Source: Batrachochytrium dendrobatidis JAM81 (lineage: Eukaryota; Chytridiomycota; Chytridiomycetes; Rhizophydiales). From it: a stretch of 64,000 nucleotides of DNA. Location: NCBI RefSeq assembly GCF_000203795.2, contig NW_006281101.1:1079279-1143278 (forward strand). Reading direction: 5' to 3'. Within the stretch, counting starts at the first letter, position 1. Each line of letters begins with the position of its first letter. The notes under the pieces are model-generated. The model was not told the DNA's origin. It ran no database searches and was given only the letters and a program-made list of their open reading frames with translations. The position numbers were made by a program, and so were the translations under genes. Of this stretch, positions 10,852 through 25,492 are shown in pieces.

Positions 10852-13800
10852 ATGTTGGACAGAGTAACTGCAATGGGTAGCAGAAGACTAGTTGGATTGA
10901 TTGAAAATTCTATTTCTAATAATTCCATGACTGGCATGAAAGTGTCTGCTCGACTTGAATGCAAGCTTGCAAACCGACCACATCATAATCAGCAATCTCG
11001 ACTGCATTCATCTGCATGGCTAATGCATTGTCTAAAACCACTCTCGCCAATATCAACTCAATCGCAGCAACACTATACTTTGAATCTGTTGAATCCTGTA
11101 CTAGACAACTCATTTCCTATCAAGACAGTATCTCTTTTTGATCCAGCATTCATATCATATCCACCTGCTCGCTCAGTTTCTATAACCAAGCAATCCAATA
11201 CATTCCCCATACTGGCATCAATGCGTATCTGTAATATATCCAGAATGCATTTGTCGAATAGAGCTATACGCCTAGTATCATCTACACCAAGTTTTTCTTC
11301 ATCTGCAACTGTTTCTATTCCCTATCCAACCATCGATCTACCTCATCCACCTCAAAAACCACTCCATAAAAAGAATGATTCAAAAACTGTACAGACCAGT
11401 CTTACTGCAGGCTCAAAACTAGACGCCAGTAATCAAAATGCGGTTACTATAAGTTCAAATACCTTGTCAGATTCAGTCAACTCTGAGCATGAAGATTCCA
11501 ATCCAAGTAACCCTAAACTTTCTCTTCAGCTACGTCGTATTGCACAACTTGCTAGACCTGAAATGTGGATTCTTATTGGCGCTTTGGCGTTGCTATTCAT
11601 TTCATCGGCAGTTTCTATGGTATGTTGGAGTCATGGGTAATCCAAGATTTTCTCGACTAACCCTGACATCCACTTTTTATGTGCTCGACTTGTTCATATA
11701 GTCTGTTCCATTGAGTATGGGTACGATTATAGATATGGTCATGGTTGAATTAGGTGCTCGTGTTGACTCGAGTACTGTTCTTCAAGTATCGCCACGTTTA
11801 AGCGATATCATCAAGCAGCATCTATCTCTTACAACGCTCTTTGGAGTTCTTGCTTGTATTTTTGTGGGTAAGACTATGTTGATTGCACTCTATTTTGGTA
11901 GATCCATTGCAGCAACGTCAATGTTGACTAAACCATTACATTGGCTAGTTGGAGGTGCAGCAAATATGGGACGTGTAATTTTGATGCGAACAGCTGCAGA
12001 AAGGTACATGGCTTTCATTCTACTTTGAATACTCCAACTCTTGAAAAAGCACTGACATGAAGCAATTGCAATCCGTTTTTTATCACTGTTTTAGAATCAT
12101 TGCAAGAATGAGAAATAATTTATTTTCAAATATCATTCGACAAGATGTGGCTTTCCACGATGCAAATCGTAGTGGAGAACTCATCAGTCGGCTATCTGCC
12201 GACACTGTGATTGTTGGGAAAACTCTCACCAATTACATGTCCGATGGGTTGCGTAGTCTGGTTACTGCTTCTGCTGGTGTTACAGCCATGCTATTTGTAA
12301 ATGTCAATCTCACCGTAAGTCCAATACTATTGGTAGAACTAACTTTCAATACATTGTTAGTCATCGATTTCAAATCCATCAATATTTCCATGTCTAACTC
12401 GAGTTTTTTTAAAATCAGATTACAATGATGATGATTGTGCCGCCTGTTGCTCTTGGTGCTGTATTTTACGGTCGATTTGTTCGAAAGCTTTCTCGTCAGA
12501 CCACTGATTCCACTGCCGAGATTACAAAGTTTGCGGAAGAAAAGATTAGCAATCTAAGAACAGTCCGTGCATTTTCGCAAGAAACAAGAGAGATTTCATT
12601 GTAAGTGTTTATTCTACTTTATCAGCATGGTTCTATTTTACTGATTTTCTGTAATAAAGGTATACCGAAAAGGTTCAAAATGTATACAAGCTTGGAATCA
12701 AAGAAGCCCTTGCATCTGGAATCTTTTTTGGCGGTGTAAGTAATTTGCTGTTTATCGTAGTATTGCGTTTTTCAGTCTTTAATATGGACTAATCCTTTTC
12801 ATAATAGGCGGGTCTTTCGGGAAATTTGGTTATGTTGGCCATTCTCTATTATGGTGGAAGTATGGTTCAAAGTGGCGAAATCAGTGTTGGCGAGTTGGCG
12901 ACTTTCTTTCTATATACTGTGTATGTTGGATCTTCTGTAATGGGGTTGACATCGTGGTATTCTGATATCAACAAGGGAATTGGTGCCAGCACTCGTTTAT
13001 TTAATCTGTTGGAAAGCAGATCAACAATTGAAGCCACGGGTATGTATCCAGTATTGTGTTACATGCAAATAAGACCTATAGTATTTAATCAGCCAACTCT
13101 TGTATTTATAATTTAGATGGCAAAAAAATATATAATCTGTCTGGCAAGATCGACATTAATGATGTGCATTTTGCGTATCCGACTCGCCAAGATGTAAAGA
13201 TTTTTGACGGTCTTACGCTTTCTGTTAGTTCAAGTGAAAACATTGCTATTGTTGGTCATTCTGGTAGTGGCAAAAGTACCATCACTCAGCTTTTAATGAG
13301 GTTTTACGATCCTTCTGTCGGATCAGTGAAAATCGATGGAGTAGATGTCCGCAGTCTTGACCCTCATTGGATGAGAGAAAAACTTATTGCGCTTGTTCCG
13401 CAGGAGCCGGTTTTGTTTGCTACCACTATCAAAGAAAACATTCGATATGGAAACCAGGACGCGACAGATGAAGAAGTGATTGATGCAGCCAAGCAAGCTA
13501 ATGCCCACGACTTTATTTTAGCGTTTCCTGATGGCTACGAAACATTTGTTGGTGAACGAGGTCATGCAATATCGGGTGGACAAAAGCAGCGGATAGCAAT
13601 TGCAAGAGCATTGCTCAAGGATCCGCTGATTTTGGTTCTTGATGAAGCCACGTCGGCTTTGGATGCTGCATCAGAATTTCAAGTCCAAGAAGCTATTGAT
13701 CGACTCATTTTAGGAAGAACTGTGATTACTATTGCTCATCGGCTGTCTACTATTCAAAAGGCAGATCGCATTATTATGATTGACAACGGTCGTGTCAGTG

Positions 13801-13928
13801 AAGTAGGGACTTTTGACAAGCTAATGGGCATCAAGGATGGTGCATTTTACAGACTGGTATCTAAACAACTTTCTGAGCTACCATCGAGCGACTCTATTGA
13901 AGATTTGACTAGTTCAAAAAAGATATAA
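10852..13928 (+). CDS. MDL1: Mitochondrial ABC half-transporter, Mdl1/ABCB10 type
   Basis: Seven exons (10852-11619, 11702-12003, 12095-12314, 12419-12600, 12660-12735, 12808-13039, 13117-13928) join to 863 residues. The first ATG is 10852; the frame extends to a TTG at 10840. An about 240-residue Ser-rich, basic N-terminus suggests a mitochondrial presequence. The transmembrane domain follows, with MWILIGALALLFISSAVSM and the helix ending in FFLYTVYVGSSVMGL. The nucleotide-binding domain has Walker A GHSGSGKST (residue about 640), Q-loop VPQEPVLF, signature ISGGQKQR, Walker B LILVLDEATSALD and the switch His in IAHRLST. Family members export peptides or haem-related substrates from the matrix as homodimers; the substrate here cannot be told from sequence. 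Confidence 0.92.
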
Positions 13929-13994
13929 ACATTAATCAGTGGCAGAATGCCATGAATTTTGTATTTTTTGCTAATTGTTATTTACAATCATGTT

Positions 13995-14307
13995 CAGTAA
14001 AGTGGAGCACTAGATAAGGATGCCAAGGCGTATAATAAACAGCCAATCATGAAATGGCAAATGACAAATTTACTAGTCAACACTACGCCCTTTAAACTGA
14101 CAAAGCTATAACTCATGGACTACATGGTTTTTCAACCGTTCAACAAATAGCAATATCACGAGGTATAAAGTTACAAAAGCCTGAAATGTCTATTAAAATA
14201 ATCAATCTCTGATAGAAAAAGTGCAACACTTATTTAACCATTGCGTATTTTGAAGCAATCACTGCAAGATAAATACAAAAGTGTTTCATTTTACGTGAAT
14301 ACGGCTT
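13995..14307. mobile_element. Inverted-repeat element (MITE-like), decayed copy
   Basis: The right end (gtgtttcattttacgtgaat, then acggct at 14281-14306) matches the family terminal repeat. The left part shares internal bases with other copies (aacactagataaggatgcc, tataataaacagcc would be the equivalents near 14005-14045). It lies tail-to-tail between the ABC transporter and the Trf4 gene. Confidence 0.55.
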
Positions 14308-14402
14308 AGACCAGTGCTGCTGTATAACGTTGGCAACCTGCACCAAGCAATGCTTTCTTTTAAAATGTATCAACTATTTAAAAAATGAGTATAGAATTTA
14401 GA

Positions 14403-17246
14403 TTAGTTTTTTTGCTCCCGTCTAGAATTACCGCCGCGAAATCCGCGCTGTGATTGACCCCTACGGGATCTACCATTCATATGACTGGACGAATGAGATT
14501 GATTTCCTCGTCGACTGGAAAACGAATTGTTTCCTTGACTTCCATAATTTCCCCTGCCACGGTGTGCACTGTTTCCAGACGGACTGCGATTGTTTTTACC
14601 ATGGCCAGTCCATCTGCCTTTACTAGATAGTGTCCGTCCTATTTGACCACGGTCACTATCATCCGATTCTTCCTCATCGGTATACTTGATATCACCCCAC
14701 GACAACTCTTCACTGCTTTCGTCAGCATCCAAATCTATCGATCGACTTTTAGAGAGCTCAGTGGCCACACCTTTTTTCATGTAAGACTGCCTTGTAGAAT
14801 TTGTATTACTTTGATACTGGGTTCGCTTTCCACGCAAGGGCAAAACGTTTCGACTTCGTTTTGATGGATGTTCTTTTGAATCTACTTCTTCATCGTCATT
14901 AGAAGAAACTGCTACGTAAACAATTTCTGGGTCATCCTCTTCGTTCTTTCCACCACGTTTGCGTTTTAATGAAATGGCTAGATCCGATGTGATTTTGTTT
15001 TCCTCGTTCAATAATTCCCACATTTCAAAATCAAGTTCGTGCAAGTCTTCAAATCGCTTTTGAACAAATTCTCGATGCTCTAGAACAGAGCGGGATATAG
15101 TGAGGATACTACCAAGCATAGTGACCATTTCTCGACCAGTTCCTGTTGACACATTGTGTTTATCAAGCGCTTCAAATCGAACGTGACTTGGAGAGTTGAA
15201 GTTAGGACGAGGTAATTGATTTTGGTGTTCATTCGGATTTTGAGACCCTGCTTGATTATTTTTAAATCGTTGTTCATAGCCTGCACCAATCATGGCCTGT
15301 AAAACGTTAAATGCGCGTGAAAACTCGCGCCGAATGGACATGAAGTTGTATGAGCCACGACCAACATCATTGGCTGTAGATTTTGATTGTTGTTGGCAAA
15401 TCAATGAGCCAAAAGACATGGAAAGACATTAGTCAAAACAGTACAAGTTTTAGTCTATTATACAAGCTAAAACCATGAAATTTTACTCACAGCAATCTTG
15501 TGGGTCCAATAAAGTCAAAATACTTTGCCGTGGGCCTCTAGATGGCAAGTTATCATTTGATTTGGAAGCATACCATGTGCTTTCTAGCGAAAGACCAATG
15601 CTGACATGTTCGAAATCCATATGCTTCCCATACAACTCAAAAAACTCGAGCAATAGAATACCCAAATTGTGTCGCGCTCTGATTTCACCTGATTGGAGTT
15701 TGGGGTGCATCTATGGAAAGCAATCAAGTTCACGGTAAGCAATCGTACCAAAGTAAAGATTGCTGATTAAAAATAAAAGTATTTACCATGAGAAACGAAG
15801 ACACCATGATTAGCAATCCGTAGCTACCAAGCCCACCGCCAAACACTTCGTTGAGATGTCGTTGTACCAAAAACTGCTTTAAAATCATCATCAGTGGCAG
15901 TATTCCCTCTCCATAGTATGGATCATTGATGAAGCGTTTGACTATATTGGCACTCTTGATCCCATTCACCATATTGAATGAAATATCTAGTGAAAAGTGT
16001 GTCAATTTGTCTACACCTTTGATGATTGGAACCTAGTTTAAAACAATAATACATGTTATGACTGGTATCTCAACTTTATAGCAATTTCAGATTTTGGCAA
16101 GTTGATTGAAAATGATCTACCTTTGTTTTTTCAATAACCTCCATTCTACTCAATGTATCTGCCTTTTCAAATGCCTTTGCTAGTTGCCGCAAGCACTTTG
16201 GAAGAACACACGAGTCGCCAACAACAACAATATCTACATCGCTGCGTTTTAAAAGCAGGATACAACAGGTTCAACATAAATACTGTAATGTTAGTTTAAA
16301 GCACATTTAATCCAAATAAACTATGAATCAAGTCAAATATTACCTTGAAGGAAGATATAACTTGGTTTGGAAACTTCCAAATACATGAACCTCAGCATCG
16401 GCCCAGATTTGCTTTACAATCTTTCGTACACGAGCAATGGTAAGTTTTCGTAGAGAATGCTCTGCTTCAGTTGGCCTGACATAGTCCACATAATCATCAA
16501 TTTCCTGGTTCAGCCTAAACAATGAATTAAAAATGAAATATTCATAGTGATCAGAACGCATATCCAAACAAACAGCACGAATGGAAGTTGAGTATCTTGG
16601 TCTGATATTCACCACAAAACCAGTACAACAGTCACGCTAGAGCTAAACAGGTGAAACTAAAGTAGAATGACCCAATCTGCACTGGACATCAATACTGACA
16701 TGATCAAAAATCTTACATTGTGAGTGTATCGTTAGAATAAGGACGTCTGTCTGGAACCCATGGCGGGACTGGCACTGGCGTCAATGGATCGACACTCATA
16801 AACTGTCTTGTCGAATTACCCGGCCCACGACCACTGTCGTTTACAGACGCTCCAACACCACTTACTCGTCGATGATCTTGTCCAGGAGTGTTTCGGTTTT
16901 CACGACCAGTATTTTGGTCTGGAGCAGCAGTACTCAGAATCTCATCAGCAGCATTTAATCCAGTTGAAATATCTGCTTCTTCGTCAAACGTAAACGAAAT
17001 AAAATCATCTTCGTTGAATGCAGATACAGATGACTTTGATGGTGTATTAAGTTTGGCTTTTAGTTCTCGTAAATGAGTGGTGATGTTGGTGCCAGTAGGA
17101 ATATATTCATCACCCGCAATATCCTGAATGGCAGCAACAGCAGATGAATGCCGAGTTTCTGGAGTGATATGCTGCAAATCCTCGCTGATTTCCATACTCT
17201 CCCCATCACCACTCGGTCCAGTATCCTCGATTCCTTCGAGGTGCAT
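14403..17246 (-). CDS. Non-canonical poly(A) polymerase, Trf4/Cid14/PAPD5 type
   Basis: Six exons, 17246-16717, 16514-16344, 16241-16121, 16032-15787, 15710-15491 and 15373-14403, join to 752 residues. The nucleotidyltransferase core shows FGSFQTKLYLPSSDVDIVVV, giving the GS motif and the first two catalytic Asp residues, and HFSLDISFN with the third. The PAP-associated domain follows (YGLLIMVSSFLM, HNLGILLLEFFELYG), with the family hallmark SNDVGRGSYNF split across the last intron. The N-terminus is acidic and disordered; the C-terminal about 200 residues are Ser- and Arg/Gly-rich (RGRGNYG, RRGQSQRGFRGG), typical of RNA binding. These enzymes add short tails to aberrant nuclear RNAs for exosome decay as part of TRAMP. 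The last exon has open frame upstream, but only the acceptor at 15374 keeps phase. Confidence 0.92.
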
Positions 17247-17567
17247 TTGGCTGCTTTGGTTCCAGTTTTATTCTGAAAAAAGTTGTCCTTAAACCCAAAA
17301 AGAATCACGTGTGCAGTCCAATTACAACCGAAGCTTCCAAGTAAAAGTTTATTGAAACAATCATGAGGGCTTGAAAATGGTAAATGCATTGAAAAATAAT
17401 CAAGAAATATAGAATCACAAGAGTTTGGCTAGAAAGACAGGTCAATGAAAAATTATTGATCAAGACAAGCTCAAGAGCCTGCTTTGAATGCCTCTAGATT
17501 GCTATGCCATTATCTCCTAAACAGTGAGTCCAGAATATGGTAGATTGCGACCATCACGAAATACTTG
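17247..17567. other. Spacer between the Trf4 and DOCK genes
   Basis: About 320 bases. It must contain the promoter of the Trf4-type gene and the terminator of the DOCK gene, which are in the same orientation. I see no further gene. Confidence 0.4.
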
Positions 17568-20500
17568 TTATTGGGAATGTAGATTCTCTGTAGTGGATGG
17601 TCCATTTCCATTCAATGCAGTTATTCCTCCAAGCGATGCGCCAGCAGGTAGCGTGTAGTTGCTTGCGCTAATTGCCACAAGTGCATCGGGTGATCCAAAC
17701 GAAGGGCGTCGGTTATGAGCAGCATGTGTAGTTGAAATATTAGTCGAAGATGCAGAGTGGTATAGCGTAGACTGCTTAAGGTTTGTCTGCAACGTGCTCT
17801 GTTTTTTTATTCCACGATAACCGAGTTTGGAAGGCGGTCCTGTAGTTCCAGAGGAGACTGGCGATGCAATGTCATTGGTATCACCAAATGCAGTTCCAGC
17901 AGAATTCAGTTGTCCACCCAAGGCCAGATTACGAAGCATAGATTGGCGATCGGCTGTGTTTCGTGTCAGAATAGGTCCCAGTTTTCCTGCTGGATATGGA
18001 CTAGTGGTGGAAGTGCGTCCTCGGCGAATGGATTGAGTTGCACTATATTGTGAGGTCGAAACGGAAAGACGTGGAGCAGCACTCAGTCCCAATTCTGCAA
18101 TTTCAGCTGCATAGTTTTTGTTGAACACTATTGCAGTACACAGTACAATTATGTTATTGATCTACATCATTTGATATCAAGCCAACCCAATTACAGTCAC
18201 AATATCAACACAATAAAAACATACTCTTTAAAATCTCGTCATGCAATGGACGCATTTGTAATGGAACAACCTGGTCATGAACTGCCAGACATCTGTAAAT
18301 AACCTCCACGTGCTCCAAAATTGCAGCATTGAGAATTTCACGATGCTTGCTCGAGTTATACGAAGCACCAAGAAAAGGCTGAGTAAGGAATGCGGCCTTG
18401 TACATGGGAATTCCACCATTAACTGGTGCATCCACTGCACCATTCAAAGCCATTGTAAATGGATTTACGTTGTTTAGACTCGAGGCGGATGCATTGGCAC
18501 TAGAGGACGCAGGTGGACCACCCTCAGAAATTTGGCCTTCAGGAATAGCACCATTTACCGATCCATTGAATCCAGTAGTAGTCCACGGGGTAGCCAAAGA
18601 AGACGTATGTGATCCACGAGATAGATTCGACACGATCGAATTTGAAGAAACTCTTGCCATTGCTTTGGCAGTACTACGACGAGCAGAATCTGATAGAATC
18701 AGTTCACTGTCAGAACGAAACTGTTTTTCGAATCCCAAAAGCTGCTTCGTCTTGGATCGCACAGTTGCAATTGCATTCTCAACAGGACTAATTTCAAATG
18801 TCATGACTTGGCATACACGAGAGCGATAGTTCATTGAAGGGAACGTGTCCTCTGACAGTAGAATTGTCTTTTCTGTCCATAGTTCAAGAAACTCTTGTGC
18901 AGGATGATTTTCAGGATCAGAACCATCTTTACGCCGGATAGGTCTAGAAAATGCAAAAATGGAGACCTCATTATGCTCGTAATAAGATCGAAGTTGAGGC
19001 GGTATGCAGCTTTGACGCAACAAAGTTTCCTTGGCTTCAGGATCATCTCCAAAAAGTTCCTGTTCAAATAGCCAGAGAGGTAAGCCTCCTGCAGTATCTC
19101 CCGCAGTGGTTGGATCATATTCCACCTTTTCTTCAGCAAGCATAGAGGCTACACTCCGTGCCTCTAAATCCCATCCAATAGTGCCAAACATTCCCGAGCA
19201 CTCTTGAGAAAATACACCACCATAACTTCTATCCGAAGCAGTAGCCCACTCTCGAATATCAGCAACAGGAGAAACAGCAGTGATTTGCAAGTATCGACCA
19301 TCGCTGTCCTTGATGTCGTCATCTACAGGACCATTTTTGGAAATGATCTTGGAGTCGGGATACTCTGTTTGGATGCGTTCACAAAATGCAGACAGCTTTT
19401 CCCACTGCTCCCCTCGATAAACGTACTGTTTGCCAGAAACTCGGCGGGGAAATCCGCGACCGTAAAAACTGACTCTATAGTACATTGGATAGTATCGCTC
19501 CTCAGAAATCATCTTGTCGTACATGTTGGCTTGAAATCGTAGTATACTAGACAAGTGAGTGTAATCCCACACACGGTATCGATATTCGTCGGCAAGACAG
19601 CTACATAGTTCCACGGCACGCTCAAGTGCCTGACCTTGTTCAAGCAGCTTGATGGTTTGCATTAAAATTTGCTCCTTGCGTTCAAATTCGGTCTGCCAGC
19701 TGGTAAATCCATATTCTGGCATAGGCTCAACAGCAACATCCTCAAACCAATTGAGCAAGTCAGCATGATGCTTTAGAGTTAGCGCTGCCTCGACCCAATG
19801 TCCCTCACTCATATGAATCTCAAATAAACTATGCAGATACTTGATAAACAAGGACTTGCGTCGAGCATTCTTTAAAAATCGCAATACTCGAATTGTGCTT
19901 GTAATACGTTCATCTAGCTCGTTCAAGGGTAATTGTCTGTGAACCGAAATGATTTTTACAAACTTGCTAATGGCTCGGAGAAAGGTGCGAGATAAATGAA
20001 CAAATGTAGGATGATCCTCATGAGCTAGCCGTGATTCAAGAGCGGTAATAAAAAACAAATCGACCTGCTGTGATGGCAACTTCTGCTGCGGGGAATACGG
20101 TTTCCTTGATTCTTCGTCAGGAGTGGTGGTTTCAGAAAACAGATTGCTTCGAGAAATATTGTTTACTATGCCGGTAGCACGCATATCTCCAATATCGCCA
20201 TTTTCAATAGCAGTATGGACATAATCAAAGCAATCACCTTCAATACGCTTAAAGTTTTCTTCCGCCATAAACTCTGCCTTGAGAATTCCATACAAGACAT
20301 CTACAGTGGCATTGCGCATGACAGAATGGTCGTGCAAAGTTAGTTCAATGAGTGATCCAATAAACCCGCTAGGCATAGCTTGAAGACGCTGTTCAGTACA
20401 AAGTAGTTTACTGCACGAGTCCCAGGAATCTACAAGCAACATGGCAGCATCTCGCCGAATATCTCCATCCAGTTTCTGAACAATTCTTGCACGTTGCGGA

Positions 20501-23500
20501 CCCGCTTTGGCCAGATTCAGCATTGGCACACCAATCAAATCAATTAAAACCTGGAAAAATTCGCCCCAACCTAATTCAAGTATAGACGTCAGATTGAATG
20601 ATTCAGCATGCAAGGCCTGTTGTTGCAGTGATTCTGAAAGCTCTGACTTTTCAAATGTTTTCGTGTCGTTGTGATCTGAAGTACTATTGAAATCTACACC
20701 ATCGCCATCTGTCAACTGATCTGCGCCAGTCAGTGTAATCTCACTAGCTCCAGGTTGACGACCGCTTCCAAAACTCAAACTGTTTTTATGATAAGCATGG
20801 AGCATAATAAATGTAGATTTGATAATGTCTAAAAACTTGAGTGTGGTTTTGACCACTGTGATATGAAAAGTCAGCCAACTAGTGTTGAACACATCGGGTT
20901 GTAAAAAGACCTGGAATGCCTGTATCATAATGACCAACAGCTGAGCAGTAGAAACTACTCCGAGTGTTGTTGTACGATCCTTTAAAATATTCTGGATTTC
21001 GGAGCTAGAAAATATGCTCATCATAGAGACGATGATCGCGCCAAGATCCTGCAACTCCTTGCGCTGTTGACAAATCGCATTTGCTGACAGTCCCTGGCCT
21101 AAATTAAAAATGACAAACTTTAGTCAACATCTCAATATGTTACAGCAGTGACAAGTCTTACCTTTGGATGGACTTGTAGCTAAACCTACAGCATCCTCAT
21201 TATTGCAAACTTTCTTTACTTGGTTATGTAGCGCAAGAAACAATGAACAAATGGCAAAGAAAATGTTGCCCCATGTTGTTTTTCCAATATCCTTTTTTAC
21301 CATTTGCCCCAAACACTCTTCAGTATTGTCTTCTTGATCAACGGATTCGCTTTGGCGAGTTTTGATCATGTTTACACGTGGTTGGATATGATGAAGAATC
21401 TCTTCAAGTAGTCCAGTAATTTGAACCACTACTTTGGAGTCCAGTACATCTGAATTAAATGTCATATCGATCGTGGAATACGATTGGTTAGAGCTGACGC
21501 GACCATCACTTCCATGAGAAAGAATAGAAGATGAATTCAGATTTTTATGCAGTGTTTCAGTGGTAGAGAGTGTCATTGAATCCAGTAAAATTTCTATAGT
21601 AATCTTTCGAAGACAGCCAAGGTAAGCAGAGAACTCGGGAAGGGTCATCAGTGTTCGTAGCAGCACTAGGCGTCCAGACTTGAGTTTTGGTTTGCTCACA
21701 TTAATCGATGTCAAAAATGAAACAATCAACTTTTCAGTTTGTGTAGAATCAAATACTCGAGATGACATGATAAGAAAATTGGGAAAGTGCTGCAAAGCAA
21801 GCACTTGAGCAGCCAATGCATGATCAGGCTCGTCAAGGGATACTAGATATTGAATACCCTCGTGTAATGCAAGAACACGCTCTACACAGGTAGTCGGTTC
21901 ATATCGATTAAATGGAACTCCATTAATGTGAATGGGGTTAATAGAAGTAACCGGCATAGACGAAGACTCCTGCAAAACCAAGGCGGATGCAGCATAAATA
22001 ATGACTGCTGTTACATTATGCATCACCTTGATCGTAGCACGTAGTAGTTTTCCAAGCTGTATGTCTGCACCAGATCGTAAAAGCTGTTCCAGCTGCTCGC
22101 TAATAACAACCCACGCAGGAGTTCCTTCAACATGAGATTGAACAAACGCTTCAAAAGACTCGATGTTGTTTACAAATCGCTTATCTGCAGCAACAGTCAG
22201 TACAAACACAAGTTTTTGAAAAACATGCCGTTGAATGGCACTTGCATTTCCAGAGGGAAAGTACGTGAGTTTGGGATCCATGGTGGCAACCCACAATCCC
22301 ATCAGCTCCTTGAAGATAGCAGGCATAAACTTGTATACTTCCATGTCATCAACATGAGCAAAAGCGGCAAGCACTGGAGTGATGTTTCCATTAGTTACTG
22401 TGACATGCTGTCGCCAGTTTAGCAGATTAAGAAGCGCAGGATCCTGAGTCATGACAGTAGAAAAGAGAGAGGTTCGAACTGTTAGCGTATCTTTGAGAGT
22501 TGGCAATTTTGAAATGGCATCTGCTGCCTCTGCAATAGATTTTGTTGGAGAAAGCAACATATGAGCAGGCACAAAAAGATTTGGTCCAGCTTGAAAATTA
22601 AGGTAGATTGATGGAGCAGCCGTGAAGCGATCAAACTTGTACAGTGTTAGTTGATGAACTGAATCTGTAATTACAGCATACTGGCTTTTAATAAGCGGTA
22701 TGAATGCAAATGCAAATTTATCGCCAATGATCTCGGCCGTAGAAGGTGCACAAACACGAAATGTCAAGAATAAATGAGCTTTTCTAAAAGTCGATGGTAC
22801 CAAATCAATGCGGATGGTTTCGCTCCACTTGGGAGTTATGCTGTTGGCAAAAACAATGGAATCAAAATAATCCACTGCTTCTTCACCAGCACCCGCTAGA
22901 AACGCACCGCGAACACATTCACCATTGGCCAAGCGAGCTCGGACTGATACTTGTATTCCTCGACCACTAGAGAGACGCACACTGGGAAACGAACCTTCTT
23001 CAAGAGTTAGAAAAATTGTGTTTCGTTTGGCAACTATTGGAATAGTATTCTTGGAGTCACTTGACAAGGCACGAGAACGATCTCCTAAAAGCTTGAATGA
23101 ACGATCCATGCGGGATACTTGAGGAATAGCCCATGAAATTGCTCCAAAGTACCCGAGACGGCATGAAGGAACGATATCAGTCAGAATGCCAGATCTACAA
23201 GCATAGATAGGCGAATCATTACTAAATGTAGCAATTGAAACAGTAATACTTTGAGCAAAAGAAGGAGCGCTGAGCAAATCGGGTTGGCTAAGCAAATCAT
23301 CCAAATGTACACTATCAGAGTCTGTATAAGTTGGAATTACAATCTTCATATGGCATTCCTTGGTATGCACGGTATCGTTGGACAAGTGCTCAAATGCCTT
23401 GGAGATTGGCACAGCCGCAGCACCAAACTGACGTCGAATGTATCGATGGCCAGAAAGGTTTTCAGGATTCAGTGGATTAGCATCTTTGGACCCTTTCAAG

Positions 23501-25242
23501 AAACTAGCGTTAATAGCTGATGAGCTAAACTTTCCACGGACGGTATTGGCAACAGCCGCTCCTGACTTCATTGCTTTGTCAAACACAGATTGATTATTTG
23601 AGATACTTGCCACGCGAACATGAACCATACGACATACTAGCATTAGTTTGTGGCTAATGTCTTTTCCACTGACATCTGTAAAAAGCGTTGCAAGCTTTTC
23701 AGAGTTACTAAAGTCGAGTGAGCTACGCTCCTCGGATGGCTGGCCATTTGAATTGAGACGAATGGAATATTCTTCTGATAAAATCTGCCTATTGGTGGCA
23801 TCGTATATAAAAAAATGAAGCTCGATCATTTCACCAATCTGACAATAGGATGCTACACAAGATTTAAACTCCATGTACATGTGAAATCGTGATATAGAAT
23901 AAGGATCATCCTTTACTTGTGGTCCATTGCTAGATTTTGTCAACCAGTGCGAAACCGCTTTAGAATCACCATTATCAGCAGCATCAGGCACGGCAGATAT
24001 GGAAAGACTTGTAGAGCTAGATATTGTTAATTCATTATCATGGCCAGTGCTACTCTCACCATTTGGTTGCTTATCACCATCTGCAGATTTAGAATTGAGC
24101 AAATCGTTGCTAAAACAAGTGTATAAATCGATTACAGATAGACACTGGTCAGATAGGAGCTGACCAGTGGTTGCATCATACAAAACAGTATCCAAATTAA
24201 GCAGCTTGTTTCCAGTGTTGATTTGAGCTATGATTTTTCGACGACAGCTGATGGTTTCTGCAACAGAGAGAGTACGCGATCGCAGTGTTTGGCGAGCATG
24301 AGCAACAGTTCTGAAAATGGATGATACGATAGGATACATGTCGTACTTTTCATCCATCAAAAGCCCATTGATATGTATGCACCATTCGCGAAGAGTGGAA
24401 GCAACTCCGTCCAAAAATGGATCGTCAAGTCCATCTATCGAGTCATGTGGAGGAATCAGTAGCGGTGGATGATGTCGAGAAACAGTTTTAGTACCAGCTG
24501 CTGGATTAGGGATGGCAGGCAATGAGACACCACGGTGACCATGCAAAACTACTGCAGTGTCAATGGTAAGATCATTGTGTGCTTTGGAGGCTATATCGAT
24601 TGAGCTGCTCGATGCATTATGGTTGCTATCGCCAAGCGCAGCATCAGAAGCTTGGTTACTTTCTTGAGTGTGCACATTCTCTGTACCGTGATTGGATGAT
24701 GGATTCGCTGTTTGAGCACTCTGTGGAGTAGAAGTAGCAATTGAAGCGGAAAGGTCCGTCAAGGATGCAGCACTAGCTGCCTTGTTTGAACCTACCAGCG
24801 TGACAAAGGCGATCGGCACAATGCACGGGCGAACGCCCACAAACGTGCTAGAATTTGTAGTGGATTGGACGGTATTGTTCTGTTCTGCATCGGTACTGAC
24901 AGACAATGATCCCAAACTCGAATTAGAAACGATGGGTTTTGATGCAGGATATAATAGACCTCGATACCAGGCAGAGTTGACCTCGAGCAATTGGATATGA
25001 TCACCCACTTCTAGTCGATGTAAATACGGCTGCGCACTTGGAACGGCCAAATATTCTGGAGGAGGAATGAAAAGTGAGCGAACCACTGCAAATGTTGGCG
25101 GTTGAATCGGAAGTGGATGCCAAGCCTGCTGTTGTGTTTGGCTCTGCTCTTGTTGCGATTGTTTAGGTTGTTGAGCTCGGGGAGTTCCTGGCTGCAGTGT
25201 AAGCAACGATTGCTCCAGCAGTCGCTTGAAGAGCTCGGGCAT
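17568..25242 (-). CDS. DCK1: DOCK-family guanine nucleotide exchange factor (DOCK180/Dck1-like)
   Basis: Three exons, 25242-21162, 21098-18225 and 18127-17568, join in phase to 2,504 residues. An SH3-like N-terminus (VGDHIQLLEVNSAWYRG) is followed by a helical region. A C2-like DHR-1 domain lies at about 735-890 (RNTIFLTLEEGSFPSVRL, ITPKWSETIRIDLVPSTFRK), and the catalytic DHR-2 domain at about 1780-2300 (MYYRVSFYGRGFPRRVSGKQ, KTILLSEDTFPSMNYRSRV, ILKSMFLLC-side helix cut by the last intron). The SH3 + DHR-1 + DHR-2 order is that of the DOCK-A group, which binds ELMO and activates Rac; in yeast Dck1-Lmo1 acts on Rho5. Exon 3 encodes a Ser/Thr-rich tail. Compared with animal DOCK1 (about 1,865) it is long, mainly through Ser-rich insertions near residues 140-260. 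Confidence 0.9.
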
Positions 25243-25492
25243 CAGTCAATGATGAGTACTAGTATATAGATTACCAAATTACACCAACTAAATCTAGGCT
25301 GCACAGATACAAGAACTACAGATAGCTTTCAGAAACAAAGGGATCAAGAGTACTTTTACACTAAAATGGTCAGATCCTCGGCTGATCGTAGGTAGAAAGT
25401 CTTGGCAAGTTTGCTAAAGGATATTCAAATAGCAAATTAAGCAGATTTAACCCAAAATACTTTGTCAGATTTGGAAATGCCCGACAGTAACG